NCBI RefSeq assembly: GCF_000002875.2
Contig: NC_009389.2
Location: forward strand, 28,501-92,500
DNA: 64,000 nt
Reading direction: 5' to 3'
Source: Leishmania infantum JPCM5
Lineage: Eukaryota; Euglenozoa; Kinetoplastea; Trypanosomatida; Trypanosomatidae
Shown one piece after another: positions 37,061 to 48,300 of the stretch. The translations under genes and the position numbers were made by a program. The notes below the pieces were generated by a model that worked only from the letters and a program-made list of their open reading frames with translations, was not told the origin of the DNA and searched no databases. Within the stretch, counting starts at the first letter, position 1. The number at the start of each line of letters is the position of its first letter.

Positions 37061-37442
37061 CGCAGAGGAATACGTGTGTGTGTGTGTCTGTGTGTTGCAT
37101 CGTCTCCATCCTTCCCTCTTGTTTGCGTGTTTGTTCGGCTCATTTTTTTCCGTTTGAGGCGTGTGTGCGTTGTTGTTTTGAACGCCGCGCAGCAGCAGCG
37201 GGGTGGCCCGTGTGGATCGAAGCACCTCTCCCGTCCTATCGCCTCTGCCGGTGACCCAAAGAAGGGCCACGAAAAGAGGAGGGGGAAGCGCCGCCGCACA
37301 CCGAAAGGCGCGCAGCGCACTCGTCGTTTCTTCCGCGTTTCACTTCGAGCATTTCTTCTTCGCTACTTGGCGCGTACTCTCCGATCGCCCCCGTTGCCTA
37401 CCCCCTCCGATCTTCCCACATCACAGCCACCATCGCTTCCGG

Positions 37443-38507
37443 ATGACACCGCACGCTGCCGTGTTGGCGGTGGCCACTGTCGTCGCGGTGCTGCTGGGCT
37501 ACGGCACTAGGGGCGTATGTGGTTACAACTTCGTGACCATCACCTCCCTCTTCTACGTACCCGGTGCTACGGGCACGCGATCGGAAGACGCGGGTATGTG
37601 TCTGGAGCGTGGCGGGTACCTCGCGACGGAAGCGACCGCGGTGCTGCACGAGGCCGATGTTCAGGCGCTCGAGTCGGAGGGGTTCACCACATACTACGCC
37701 TTCCTCGGCGGTGGTATTGTGCAGCCGTGGCACATGGAAAGCTACGAGATGGGTTTCTGCCCGTTTTCCATCAAGGATCCGGACATCTGGTGGGATACGT
37801 CGTTCAGTCAGACGAATGGCGACAACAACAACTGCTACTGGCGGTGGTCCGTGGGTCGCTGGATCGAGATGCCGTCCACGTCAGGTCTGCCGTACGACGA
37901 GGGAAAGACCGGGATCATCTTCTATCGGGGTCAGAGCACCTTAGGTTACGATCGGCAGGTTAACGGGTTCCCGCTTTTCTTTCCATTCAACCCGCCGATG
38001 TACCACCCGAATATGCAGCTGGGTCACCACCTTGTTCTCTACCGCGGCGGCCTGCACCCGACCGAAGCCGTGTGGGGGGACACCTACGCCCGCGGCGGCT
38101 TCACGTACGGGGACAACTTCGCGAACAACCCACAGCTGGTGGAGGCGACACTGAAGGACTGGAGGCTGGTGTGCCAAGCCCAAGGCCCCCTCCGCCTCAA
38201 CTACGAAACGGCCAGCGCATCCAGCCAGCTGCAGGGGCGATGGTGGGCCGTCTTCTTTTCCATCCTTTTCGTGCTTTGCCTCATCACCTTTCTCGCTCTC
38301 GTGTTCTGTCAGGAGCGCGAGGACATGGACGAGCCTCCGGAGGATGCGCCGGAGTGGGCGGAGAAGGAGACGGCGCAGCGGATCGTGTCTCGCCGCTACG
38401 TGAGTCAGCGCTCCTTCCGCGGCAACGAAAGCAGCAGTAGTCGCAACAGCCTCAGCGACGGCTCGAACTCTAGCAAAGACGAAGACGGCGAGAGTGTGAG
38501 CCGCTAA
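37443..38507 (+). CDS. Type I membrane protein, possible C-type-lectin-like ectodomain
   Basis: A 354-residue membrane protein. The signal peptide is about residues 1-27. The ectodomain (28-267) contains landmarks in the order seen in C-type-lectin folds: SEDAGMCLERGGYLATEA with an acidic helix and Leu (about 47-77), YYAFLGGG (84-91), CYWRWSVGRWIEMP (131-144), and HHLVLYRGG, then VWGDTYARGG and VCQAQ (195-247). A transmembrane helix spans about 268-289. The cytoplasmic tail is first acidic (EREDMDEPPEDAPEWAEKE) and then Ser/Arg-rich, with many possible phosphorylation sites. The lectin reading is inference from pattern only; it may be an unrelated Cys-linked domain. The ATG at 37443 is chosen because it opens the signal peptide. 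Confidence 0.8.
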   Translation: MTPHAAVLAVATVVAVLLGYGTRGVCGYNFVTITSLFYVPGATGTRSEDAGMCLERGGYLATEATAVLHEADVQALESEGFTTYYAFLGGGIVQPWHMESYEMGFCPFSIKDPDIWWDTSFSQTNGDNNNCYWRWSVGRWIEMPSTSGLPYDEGKTGIIFYRGQSTLGYDRQVNGFPLFFPFNPPMYHPNMQLGHHLVLYRGGLHPTEAVWGDTYARGGFTYGDNFANNPQLVEATLKDWRLVCQAQGPLRLNYETASASSQLQGRWWAVFFSILFVLCLITFLALVFCQEREDMDEPPEDAPEWAEKETAQRIVSRRYVSQRSFRGNESSSSRNSLSDGSNSSKDEDGESVSR

Positions 38508-40298
38508 GCCGACAGACGACAACGAAGAAAGAGAGGGAGGTGGGGGCAAGTGGGGCGGAGTGCCCCCGCCGCTCCTCTCTTTGGGGTTGGCTCGCTTTCC
38601 CTTCGTTCTTGCGGCTTCCTTTTTTGCTTCGTCCCTCCCCTCCCCATCGCTCTGTGCGTGTGTGCTCGCCTTCTTCTTTTTGTGCCTTCGTCGGAGGGCT
38701 TCTGTCGCCGTTCTGCGTATGTATAAGCGCCCCTCTTAATGGCCTCTGTCCTTCCCTCTCACGCACGCATGCATTCGGGTGCTGTCGCGCATCGGCATCG
38801 TTGTTCGCTGGTAAGCGGCAATGTATGTCTGTATGCGTGTCACTGTGGTTGGGCCCAACGGGGCTGTGTGTGTGCGTGTAGGGTGTGTGGGGAGGACGGA
38901 GTCAGATCGGCAAGAAGGGGTTGGCATGAGACACACTCACACACGTGCATGCATGCATATAACCATGTGCCTTGCGGGTGTGTGCGAGTGTGTTGCGGCA
39001 ACCGCTGTGCCGAGCATCTCTCCATCCGTCCTCAGCTCCCACGGTAGAAAGAAGAGCAAAAGCCCAACAAGAAATGGGGGAGAGGTGTAAAGCGAGAATC
39101 GGGGGGGGGGCGCGAGCTCGCGAGTGTGTGTGTGTGTGTGTTCTTTCCGTCCCCGTTGCTTCTGGCTTGTCCCCACTCGCCCATCTCTCTGTCTTTTTCA
39201 GCTTTCTCACGATGCAAACTCGTCGGTGTGTCGGCGTGTGCCACGGCGTTTCCTAGCCCCCTCCCTCCATCCGCGACTGTTGTCCTCCTTCATTCGTTTT
39301 TTTTTTTTCATGGCTGCATGTACAAGTCTTTGTGAACAGACTTGCCGTTCTCTCCATGTCTTGCTTGCACGTTCTTCTATGCCCATCATCATGTTTGTGT
39401 GCATATGTGTGTGTGTGTGTTTCGAATCCTATGTTGTTGTTTGTTCTTCGGGGGGGGAGGTGTCTGTCTGTGTGGACGTTAGGTTTTGTCCCTTGTCCCT
39501 CCCTCCCCTCCACCCTTTTATATTCTTTTACTCGGTAGACTCCCCTCCCCTTCCCTCTCCCTCTCTTCTCTTGTGCCTTACCTCCTCCTCAGCTCACTGA
39601 GTCCATCGTCTCTCTCTCTCTCGTGTGTGTGTATTTCTCTTTTTGCCGGCACCGCCCTCCCGTGTTCTTCCCTCATCCCTCTCGCGGTCGCAGCTTCTGC
39701 TGGCGCTGCTCCCCTTTTCCCCTTCCCCCTTCACACGTCTGTGTGGCGTCGCTCCTGTGTATCCTTCTGGCGCCTGGCCCCTTCCTTATTTATTTTTCTG
39801 TTCCGAAGTCGTTAGAGGGAGCGGTGCGGGGCGAGAGCGCAGGGGCGCGGTGACCGTGCGAGATGACGCGGGTGCGCCCGCGCTGCTTTGTGTCTTGCTG
39901 TTGTAGCCGTTGCTTCCGTTTTAGTTTTTGTTTTTTCGGCGCGGCGTGACGTGCGTGTATGACATGTGAGTATGTATGCGTGTATCTGTGCATATGTGTG
40001 CGTGTATGTATGGCGAAGGCGGGTGTGGGGGGTGGCGGTGGGGGCGCGTGAAGGCAGCGGAAGCAACGCCAAGACACACACCCACACACAAATGCCTCGC
40101 TCTGTCTCTTACATCGGCCCATGCTCCAACTCTCCCTCGCCTCCTCGCCCCCCCCTCTCCTCTCACGCACCACAATTTCAATGCCCGCACACACACAAAC
40201 GCACACAAGCACGTCTTTTTCCGCGCTGGCATACTTTGTTCCATTACCTCTACCCCTCCCCCCCTGGCCGCCAACGCGTCGCGTGAAGAGAGTTGGTC
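38508..40298. other. 1.8-kb spacer
   Basis: No supported gene. It is C/T-rich at 38630-38660 and 39480-39800, with TG repeats at about 39125-39140 and 39405-39420, a G8 run near 39101-39108 and a T-run at about 39298-39309. Pyrimidine sequence at 40125-40180 and 40245-40265 would be the leader of the next gene. Confidence 0.4.
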
Positions 40299-41075
40299 AT
40301 GGCGACGATGGAAAATGTGGCCTTCGCCGGCTACGCGTACTACAGCACGGGTGGCGAGGGCTTCATCTACGCCCTGAGCTCCAAAGAAGATGTAGAGTCG
40401 ACTGGCACACCGGTCATAATCGTCAACGCCACCTCCAAGGCGGTGAACTTCTTTCCGTTTCTATTCCTTGTGGTTGGTGGTGTTCTCATGGTCGGTCTCA
40501 TGGCCTCCGTCATGGTGACGTTCTGCTGCCGGCGCAAGGTGGCAAAACTGGAGAAGATGTACTGGGAGTTGCAGTACGCCTTTGCCGACGTGAACAATAC
40601 CCTCGTGCAGGAGGCAAGCCGCCGCACCACGTCGCCGGCCTCGCTGAAACAGAAGCATACCCCACAATCTACGAGTTGCCTAGTCGCCGGCTCCCAGTCG
40701 CCTCCACAGATGATGCAACGGCACGGCAGCATCGCGAGAGTGGCTTCGATGCGCCCGTCACAGCATATAATGGAGCCGCTGCCGCCGGCAGCCCCGGTGT
40801 TTCCGGCAGCGCCGTTGCCTTACGGCATGAACGCCAACCCTCTATACTTTCAGCCGGTGACCACAAGCGCAGCGAGCCCGTACACGTGCTCGCACGGTGG
40901 CAAGGGCGCACAGGTCACCGTCTTCGCCGCACAGCCACCGCCGATCCCCTCCTCTCCGCAGCCGCAGCGGCAGACACGCCTATCTGTCGGTCCCGCGGCA
41001 CCGCAGTCGCCGTGCACAACACCTGAGCCGCCGCTGCGTCGCCGGGCATCAAAAGTGAGCTTCATCGGTGCCTAG
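40299..41075 (+). CDS. Single-span membrane protein with proline-rich cytoplasmic tail
   Basis: A 258-residue protein that I do not recognise. There is no cleavable signal peptide. A short N-terminal region (1-50) with aromatic residues and one NAT sequon is followed by a strong transmembrane helix (51-77) ending in a CCRRK stop-transfer sequence, so the N-terminus is probably outside. A helical juxtamembrane segment (about 78-105) follows. The remainder is Pro/Ser/Gln-rich and probably disordered (several PPxP stretches), ending in a basic RRRASKVSFIGA. It lies directly after another single-span protein, and the two might work together, but nothing in the sequence proves it. The start is the ATG at 40299; a second ATG lies three codons later. 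Confidence 0.78.
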   Translation: MATMENVAFAGYAYYSTGGEGFIYALSSKEDVESTGTPVIIVNATSKAVNFFPFLFLVVGGVLMVGLMASVMVTFCCRRKVAKLEKMYWELQYAFADVNNTLVQEASRRTTSPASLKQKHTPQSTSCLVAGSQSPPQMMQRHGSIARVASMRPSQHIMEPLPPAAPVFPAAPLPYGMNANPLYFQPVTTSAASPYTCSHGGKGAQVTVFAAQPPPIPSSPQPQRQTRLSVGPAAPQSPCTTPEPPLRRRASKVSFIGA

Positions 41076-42450
41076 TCAAGCAGAGAAGCCGCGCGCGCGT
41101 ACGCACAGATGGAGAAGGGAGGGGGGCGCATGCTCTGTGTGTGTGTGTGTGTGTCTTGCATTGATGAGGTAGAAGGCACTCCTCCAAGGACGGCAGTGAC
41201 ATACTCATCGCGAGTGCGTAAAAGGGTCTCTCTCCTGCGTTCTGAACCCTTGAAAGCAGTCTATACCGCTTGTGACAGAAGGGGAAATACATGCTGCTCG
41301 CAGCAGCAACGACGATGCCCCTGATGCGCACTTCTTTCTCTGGTATAGTCGTGCTAAACCTCGTAAGCCCTCTGCCTCCTCCCCCCCCCGGTGTGCACAG
41401 GGCACACGCACCCAACCGTATTCTCTACTTTGCCTTTACCTTTTTTCCCCCTTCACTCAGATCTCTCTCTCCCCTCTATCATTAGCCATCCTCGACTTTA
41501 CGCGTCGCTGCCGTTGTCCGCCTTCGTTAGGTTGTCAGATGTTGCTGCTGCCTCGACGGAACTGGCTGCATATGCACGCGCGTGTCTTTGTATGTATGTG
41601 TGTACTTATTTGTGCGTGTGGTGTGTGTCTGTGTGTCCATGTGGATCTCCTCCTCCGCCCTTCGGCCTTCCGTTGTCACCTCTTCTCGTTTTCTTTTTTT
41701 CGCGCCACTGTGCGTGTGCCCTTCTCACTTTCGCTCTCTCAGGCTTTCCTGTTTTGTTGTTCGTCGGCCTCCCTTCGACTTTGGGACTCGCCCCTCCAGT
41801 GGGTAGTTGTGTGCCCTCGTTAGCTGTGGCGACTCATCAGCGTCGTGCGCATCGCTGCAGATATTCAACGAACGTCAGAGCGGCAAGTGAAACCGCCACC
41901 GCAATGAGCCGCAGCGAAGGTAGCACACGTGTGCTTGTGTGCACACCTCTCTCTTCGTCTTATTCTGTGCCGCTCCCCACCCAACCCCTTCTCCCTCTCC
42001 CCCTCCTCTTTCCCGTGCTGCACTGCCGATCGGATGGAGCGATCTGCAGAAGGCAGGCACACGAGCGCTCTCGGGCCGCCACCCACGCACCCACACATCA
42101 CGCACAGCTGCGCTGCATCGTCCGTTTCTTTCACAGCCGCAAACCCCTCCTCCTCCTCCTCCTTTCCTCTTCGCATCCACCCCTTCTTACGTGGCGCGCA
42201 TCGCCTCCGCTCGCGCGCTCTCCCCCCCCCTCCTCCTCCTCAGCAAGCATTACTCTGAAACTCCTTCGACTTGCACCAACGTCCTTTTCCCTTTCTTCGG
42301 GGTTTCCCGCCTTCGTCCCTCCACCCCACAGCGCGCGCACACACACGCACACGCACGCCTTCGTCGTCTTCTGTCGAGCAAGGACAAGACGCGCAGACTG
42401 ACAGGCACATTGGCACGCAAGGCCTCCGCTAAACGATACCCCAGCAACCA
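41076..42450. other. 1.4-kb spacer
   Basis: No supported gene. A TG run lies at about 41136-41153, and pyrimidine-rich DNA extends from about 41375 to 41500 and 41960 to 42260. A 336-residue ORF (41391-42401) follows this C/T-rich strand and is compositional. Confidence 0.45.
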
Positions 42451-43323
42451 ATGCAGCAACAACCGAGGCCGGTGGTGGCGCAGTATGCGTATATCGAGCT
42501 TCTCCCGCTCATATACACCGGTCCCGCTCCACCCCCTGCGCCGGCGTGCATGGACCCGACACCGGATGAACAGTACCGCCGGGGCGTTGCTGAAAAGAAG
42601 GAGGCGCTGAAGCAGAAGGAGGCGCGACGGCAGATGTCCTCCAGCGGCAGCGGAATGCTTGCCAGCCTCAAGAGCGCTGTCTCGCAGGCAGTCATGACCG
42701 TGGAGAAGGGGGCCGCCGACGTGTCGACCCGCACGGAGTCGCAGGTGCGTCAGCTCGAGTACCAATACGACTGCGACCGCTTTAACCTGCACTTCCACGA
42801 GCTTGCCGAGAGCGGCGAGGTGCTGCTTGCCGACTACCGCTGCAGCGCGATGCACGGCGGCCTTCAAGTCAAAGGCCACATCCAGATCACACGGCATTAT
42901 CTGTGCTTCTTCGCGGAGACCTCCTCGAGCATCGCCAAGACGACGGACGCCGTCATGGGCGTCTTTGCGGCAGCCCGCCACCCGACCAACCCCAACGATG
43001 AGCCGCGGAACAGGCCTGTTGGCGTCAAGCAGGTGATTGCGCTGGCCAGCATCGTTTCTATTCAGCCTTCTGTGGTGCTCGAGAGCATCGGCGGTCAGGC
43101 GCCCTTCTTCATGCTGCTTCCCGCACCAACGGTGCGCCCGACAGCGCTGCAGCTGTACACGCAGGACAGCAAACTCTACCAGTTCATGAACTTCGAGTCG
43201 CTCATCTCCCGCGCCTCTGGGGCGCTCAACGACGTCGTCAAGGGCACCGCACTGGATCAAGCGTACAACTACCTCGACCATGCGTGGCGTGATACGGTGA
43301 ATTTGCAATCAAAGGATGTCTAG
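42451..43323 (+). CDS. GRAM-domain protein
   Basis: A 290-residue soluble protein with a GRAM domain, a PH-like fold that binds phosphoinositides or other membrane lipids. The N-terminal 35 residues are Pro-rich. A charged helix (about 38-65) and a conserved-looking amphipathic stretch (SGMLASLKSAVSQAVMTVEK, about 67-86) follow. The GRAM domain covers about 100-250, with the family's opening SGEVLLADYRCSAMHGGLQV, then GHIQITRHYLCFFAE, later VIALASIVSIQPSV and ALQLYTQDSKLYQFMNF. A loop rich in Asn/Pro (about 178-192) interrupts it. There is no membrane span, so it is likely recruited to membranes of the endocytic or contact-site system. Which lipid it binds is not visible. Confidence 0.85.
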   Translation: MQQQPRPVVAQYAYIELLPLIYTGPAPPPAPACMDPTPDEQYRRGVAEKKEALKQKEARRQMSSSGSGMLASLKSAVSQAVMTVEKGAADVSTRTESQVRQLEYQYDCDRFNLHFHELAESGEVLLADYRCSAMHGGLQVKGHIQITRHYLCFFAETSSSIAKTTDAVMGVFAAARHPTNPNDEPRNRPVGVKQVIALASIVSIQPSVVLESIGGQAPFFMLLPAPTVRPTALQLYTQDSKLYQFMNFESLISRASGALNDVVKGTALDQAYNYLDHAWRDTVNLQSKDV

Positions 43324-45332
43324 TAGGCGTAAGGTGCCTAGCCGTCGCCCCTTCGCTTCTCATTCGGCACACGTTGCCCTCCGGCTCACCGCCTTGCCTT
43401 TCGTTGCCGTGAAGCAGAGCCGACGGGCATGGCAGACCGCGTCAACGCTGCCGCACAGCTTTCGTCGGGGGCCGGAGGAGAAGCGGCGCCGCGCGGGGTG
43501 GTCTCAGCAGGGGACCGCCGAATACAGGCGAAAGGGAGGGGGGCGAGTCAGTTCAGCTACTTTGGGCGGAGGCAACTCCTTGGCGGCGGCGGTGGCGGCG
43601 GGGGGAGGGACTCCACTTGGACATACACAAGTCGGATTCTCCTTCCTCCTCCATCAACACCCCGGCCCCCCTCCTCCTCCTCCTCTCCCACTGCCTTGCT
43701 TATCACATGCGCACTCGGGCAGGCGGCATCAAAAGCGATCGGCAGGGCTGAACTCGCCTGTGTTCGCCAAAGTCACCCATCCTCCTATATTATCTATATT
43801 TATCTATTCTGGCCCCCTCCCCCTCCTCCGCTTCACAACCGTGTTTGCTCTCTTTTCGCACCTTTTCTCGCTGCGGCCCACCACCGCACAGGCTCAGATC
43901 GGACACCTCCGTCTGTCTGCGTCTGTGTGTGTGTGTGTGTGTGTGCGTGGGATAACCCACGTTGATGGGGCACCTGTGCTCCTCCCGTCTTTTATCGCTT
44001 GTTCTCTGACCAGATGTTCGCGTGTTTGTGTGTGTGTGTGTGTGTGTGAAGAGTGAAGAGGGAGTGGAACAGACAGACATGGCTGCATGGATGGATCACG
44101 ATGGGCCGAGAGGTTTGTGCCGGCGTGTCGTCTTCGCTGGCTGTGCCGCCTTTTTTTTTGCTTTTTCGTTGCCTCGTCGCTTTTCGGATGTGGGCGATTC
44201 ATGTCGAGTGGGGGCGTGCCTTTGGACCGTGTAGGCTGGCAGCTAACCTTCGCTCGCACAGGCACGCCCACCCTCACCCCACCGTCCCTGCCGCTTCTCC
44301 CCTCCTTCTCCAGACGGCAAGTGCGCGCACCAGCCCGTGCGGCAGAATGCATCTTTTGTATGCTATCCTTCTGATTATCTATCGCGGCATGCATATATTT
44401 CTGGGGACATGACGGTGCGACGCGATCGTGGGGAAGGGGGAAGAGGAGGAGGACCGTGTGGCTCTCTTTCTCCAGTGCAAGCGTGATCTCTATTATATCG
44501 GGCACTGTTTCTTCTAGTCTGCATTCTCTATGGGAAAGGGGTCCCCAGTGACCCGATGGCCCCCTCCCTTCTCTCCCGTGATTTCCACGGTGCGTGTCTC
44601 CAAAGTAAGTCCCGCCCACCCCGCTCCACCTCACCGGCCTCCGTCATGTCTGCACTTGGTGAGAAAGGCGGCTTCGCACTCTCGCCAACAAACAGACACA
44701 GCCAATACACGTGTATTGATACTCTTGTAGGAAAGGCTCGCCCTCTCCCTGTCGGTATGAACTCTGTGTAGGGGGGGAAGTGGGCACGGTCGCCCACGCA
44801 TCCCACATGTCGGATCGATGGAGACGAATATGCGGATTCGCTGAATGGCCTTGCTGTAACGCACACACACACACACACACCGGTGAAAGGAGAGAAGTAT
44901 GCACGTAAGTGTGCATACATAAAGAGGACACGAAAGCAGAGCAGAGGCTCCCCCCTTCCCTCCCTCCCACTCCTCTCGGCCATATCCTCCCCGCCACGCA
45001 CACGGGTGTACGTCTACCGACAGACTCACCCACATGAGCCGTCGGTGGGGCATGAATAAGCAGGCGAAATACTGGCGCTCAGGAAACCAACGCGTCCTCA
45101 TGCACGTGGCGGCCTTTGCTCAGTACGGCTCGCCGCCAGCCCCCCTTCCTCCTCCCCTTCCCCCAGCCTTCTCTAGCATCGTGCACCTCTCTCTTCTTGT
45201 GAAAACTTCTCAGCCCCCCCCCCTCACGTCTGCCCGCGTTTGGCAGAGGTGTGCACACCCCTACACGCGCGCCTACGCACACCTCCGTGTATTCCCTGAC
45301 CTCCCCCACTCCTGCACACGCACGCCGCTTCC
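43324..45332. other. 2-kb spacer
   Basis: No supported gene. TG repeats at 43924-43944 and about 44026-44048, an (AC)10 run at 44862-44881, C/T tracts at 43655-43700 and 45135-45225, and a T9 run at 44151-44159. Long ORFs around 43316-44056 and 45034-45942 are overlapping frames without protein-like features. Confidence 0.45.
44862..44881 (+). repeat. AC microsatellite
   Basis: About ten uninterrupted AC units in the spacer upstream of the pseudouridine synthase gene. Confidence 0.85.
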
Positions 45333-48300
45333 ATGCGGGCGGCTTGGGCGGCGACGGTGTCTCGGCGCCGGTCGCACATTGCGTGCGGAAGCTCCTCATC
45401 GCCGCTGTGGGCACTGCAGCCGCGGCGTGCCTCTTCCGTACATCGTGGCCGCGTCTCACAAGCGACGTCCGGCGCGTCATCGAATACGTCCTCAAGCCAC
45501 GCATCGAATCGCCGTGGGCGTCGCCCCAAGAGAGGTCAGCCGAATGCGCGGCACATCGCTCCGGCAGCGGAGACTCGGTTCTCCGCCAGTTCCCATCGCA
45601 TGGGATGCGGCCACATCGCCGACCGTGTCAAGAGACGCCGTCAGCTCGAAGACGCCATCCACGCCGCGCAGGCGTTCCGTAGCTGGTGTGTCATGCATGC
45701 ACCATGCACGCAAGCCGCGGTGGGGGCATCCGTGTCGGCAACCGCTGCGCTGCGACCCGGTGAACTCTCCCCCTCCCATGCACCGGTGCTGCACCGGGTT
45801 GGCGGTAGTGTCGCCACGCTTGCAGACATCCGGTATGAAGAAGGCGCCAACAGCCGTACCGCACGGCACCACCTCGGCTTTAGCCCACCGACGGCACACA
45901 CCACAAACCCTCCCCTCACGGCGGGTGGGGCGGTACCGCTGACGGAGCGCCGCATGCTGGAGCACTACGCGGTCCTCCTCCACAACGTACGCGCAGCCGC
46001 CACACGGGTCGCCACGTCGGACTACCACCGCTTTTACGCCGCGGTAGTAGAAGAACTGCTGGCTGCGTCTAAGTCTGGTGGCGGCGGTGGTGCCTTCTCG
46101 GTGCCACGCTCCGTGGTGTGGCAGGATGCTGCTGCATCAACATACCATGGAGAAAGCGGAGAAGACGCTACGGCGCAGGCCGAACGTCGCCTTGCCGCGT
46201 GGGCATCGTACTGGTACAAGGATCTGAAGCAGTGGCACTCGCGCCACGGCACGCATACCCCTGGTGCGGGTAACGCTGTTGACGCCCAGCAGATGCTGCT
46301 CCACGGCGAGCTCTGGCAGGACGTGCTTGACGGTGGCGATGGTATTATAGGAACACGAGAGGAAGACAAGTCTATGGCGGTGCTGCTGCTGCAGGGACAG
46401 TGGCGAGCCGCCATCGACAGCCTTCTTGAAGCTGACGCAACACCGCCCCGCTCCGCATCTGCCGCAGCGATGGAGCCGAACGGCAGCTCCACTACAGCCT
46501 CCCAACGGCCGTCCGTCGCGGAACTCTTCTCCACGGCGTCGGTGCGGCGCCGGCACCGCGTGCCGTGGAGACCCTCATCTCACCGAGGCTCTGCGAACTC
46601 GTCCAGCAGCACGCTTCCGCCGCTGCCGCGGCGGCTTGCCCTTGCCCCCGTGACGCCGGCAGAGCTGCGCTTACTTCGACATCCGCCGTCGCCCGGGTTG
46701 CGCGTGCTGCCGCACTCGATAGCTTCTAAAGTGCAGCAAGCGGGGTGCCGGGAGCGTCCTGCAGGGGAGGAAGTAGCGGCAGCACCATCGCTGCTGTTGG
46801 AGGCGGCCGCGGCTGCGGAGGTGGCAGGCGGCCGTGCCACAGGCATCCCGCCGACGTGTGTGGTCCGCCTGCGGCGTCGTCTATGGGTGCTGCAGCACCT
46901 CCCGCGCCACCTCCCAGCCTCTCTCGTCCGCTTCCGGGAACCGCGACGGCCATCGCTGCGCGCCGGCGGCGGCAGTGGTCGCGAGGTGCGGAGTGGGGCA
47001 ATCCCTCACGCGCACCTCCTTCGCAGCCACGCGCTGGAGAAGCTGCCGTGGTACACGCTCTGCGTGCTTGGCGAGGTGTTGGAGGCGAGTGGGAACGGCG
47101 GCTCAACCGTCGCGACGGTGCTGCGCAACGCACGCACGCACATGTGCGCTGCGCTCTTCCTCAGCGTGCACGCCGACTACGCGGCCCTGCACGACTACGC
47201 ACACACCCTCTTTCTCACGCTCGGCAGCAGCATGGTCGCGCGCGCGGTCGTCGCTCGACAACGACAGCGAGGACGCAGCGACGGCGACGCGGCCGTCACC
47301 GTGTTCGAGAGTGCCTTTGCGCAGACGGCCATCGCTCTGCTTCAGCCACCGCCGCCGGAGGCGTACGCGGCGGCCGGGCTGTCGCCAAGGTCCGCCTCTT
47401 CTTCCGGCAATGCGGCTGACTTTCTCGCGAGATCGTCGTCAGCGCGGACGCCAAGCTCCAGCACGGACATCACCGACGTTCACGTGGTGCCACCTCGTGT
47501 GTTTCGCCGCCTCTGCGCCGCCGTGCAGGACTGGCGCAACTACCACCTCTCGCTGTACTGTGAAACGCTAAGCCAAATTGCAGACAGCGACGGTATGGCG
47601 CTACGCGAGCTGGCGCGCGTGCTGGCAGCGCAGCCGCACGGCGAGGATGCTCTACAAGAGGAAGTGGCTGTGGTGCTGGCGCCAGAGAGCGCGGCCGCCA
47701 TCGTCACGGCTCTCCTGCTGCAGCTCCTCGATCAGCTGTCACGACCGTCAGCGTCGCCCTCGTCAACGACGGCACGTGCCCCGCTATCCTTTCTGTCCAA
47801 CGCACCTCGCACCGCCGGCGCACACGCCAGCGCCGGATGCGACCCGCAGGGTGCATCGCCCTCCCTTCCCCCACTGCCGCCGGTCCTTTGTTTCAGTGTG
47901 CCGCACGACAAGGCGCACGCGGTGGCCAGCTACTTCAAGGGCATCTTCCATCCGTCTTTCTTCAGGCGCGTGGTGACGGCGGCGCCGTGCACGAATGGAG
48001 ACGAGTGCCAGTTGGGTGACGACGGCGCCGCGGCCACATCTACCATCACCACCACGATCACGACGGGTGCCCGCACGGCAGACGAAGAGAACGGTAAGGC
48101 ATCGGCGCTGCCGTCCTTTGTTTTGCCGCCGGCCGAGTGGGAGCGCAACGCCGCCGCGCGCCTTGTCGGTCGCACGCTGCGGCGCCTCGACCGCTACCCG
48201 ACGCGCACAACGGAAGCCTTCTTCGCCCGCTACGTGCGTGGCGACGATGTGCACTCGAAGAGGGAGGTTGGTGAGGAGGGGGGCTCCGAAGCAGCCGCAG

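Larger units (their letters stand above)
34416..37442. other. 3-kb spacer, the longest in the window
   Basis: No supported gene. It consists of C/T-rich tracts, TG/CA repeats, a ten-C run near 34681-34690, an (AC)10 run at 37041-37060 and a perfect G4-run motif at 36996-37014. A 362-residue ORF at 36422-37510 crosses into the next gene in another frame and is compositional. The real leader of the next gene is probably the C/T-rich sequence at 37370-37440. Confidence 0.45.

Noticed and set aside
36422..37510. 362-residue ORF before the lectin-like gene
   Set aside because: It is full of Val-Cys-Val, His-Thr-His and Ser-Pro runs from TG, CA and CT repeats and overlaps the start of a better gene in another frame.
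41391..42401. 336-residue ORF in the spacer before the GRAM gene
   Set aside because: Its Leu/Pro/Ser/His composition mirrors the pyrimidine-rich leader; there are no motifs.
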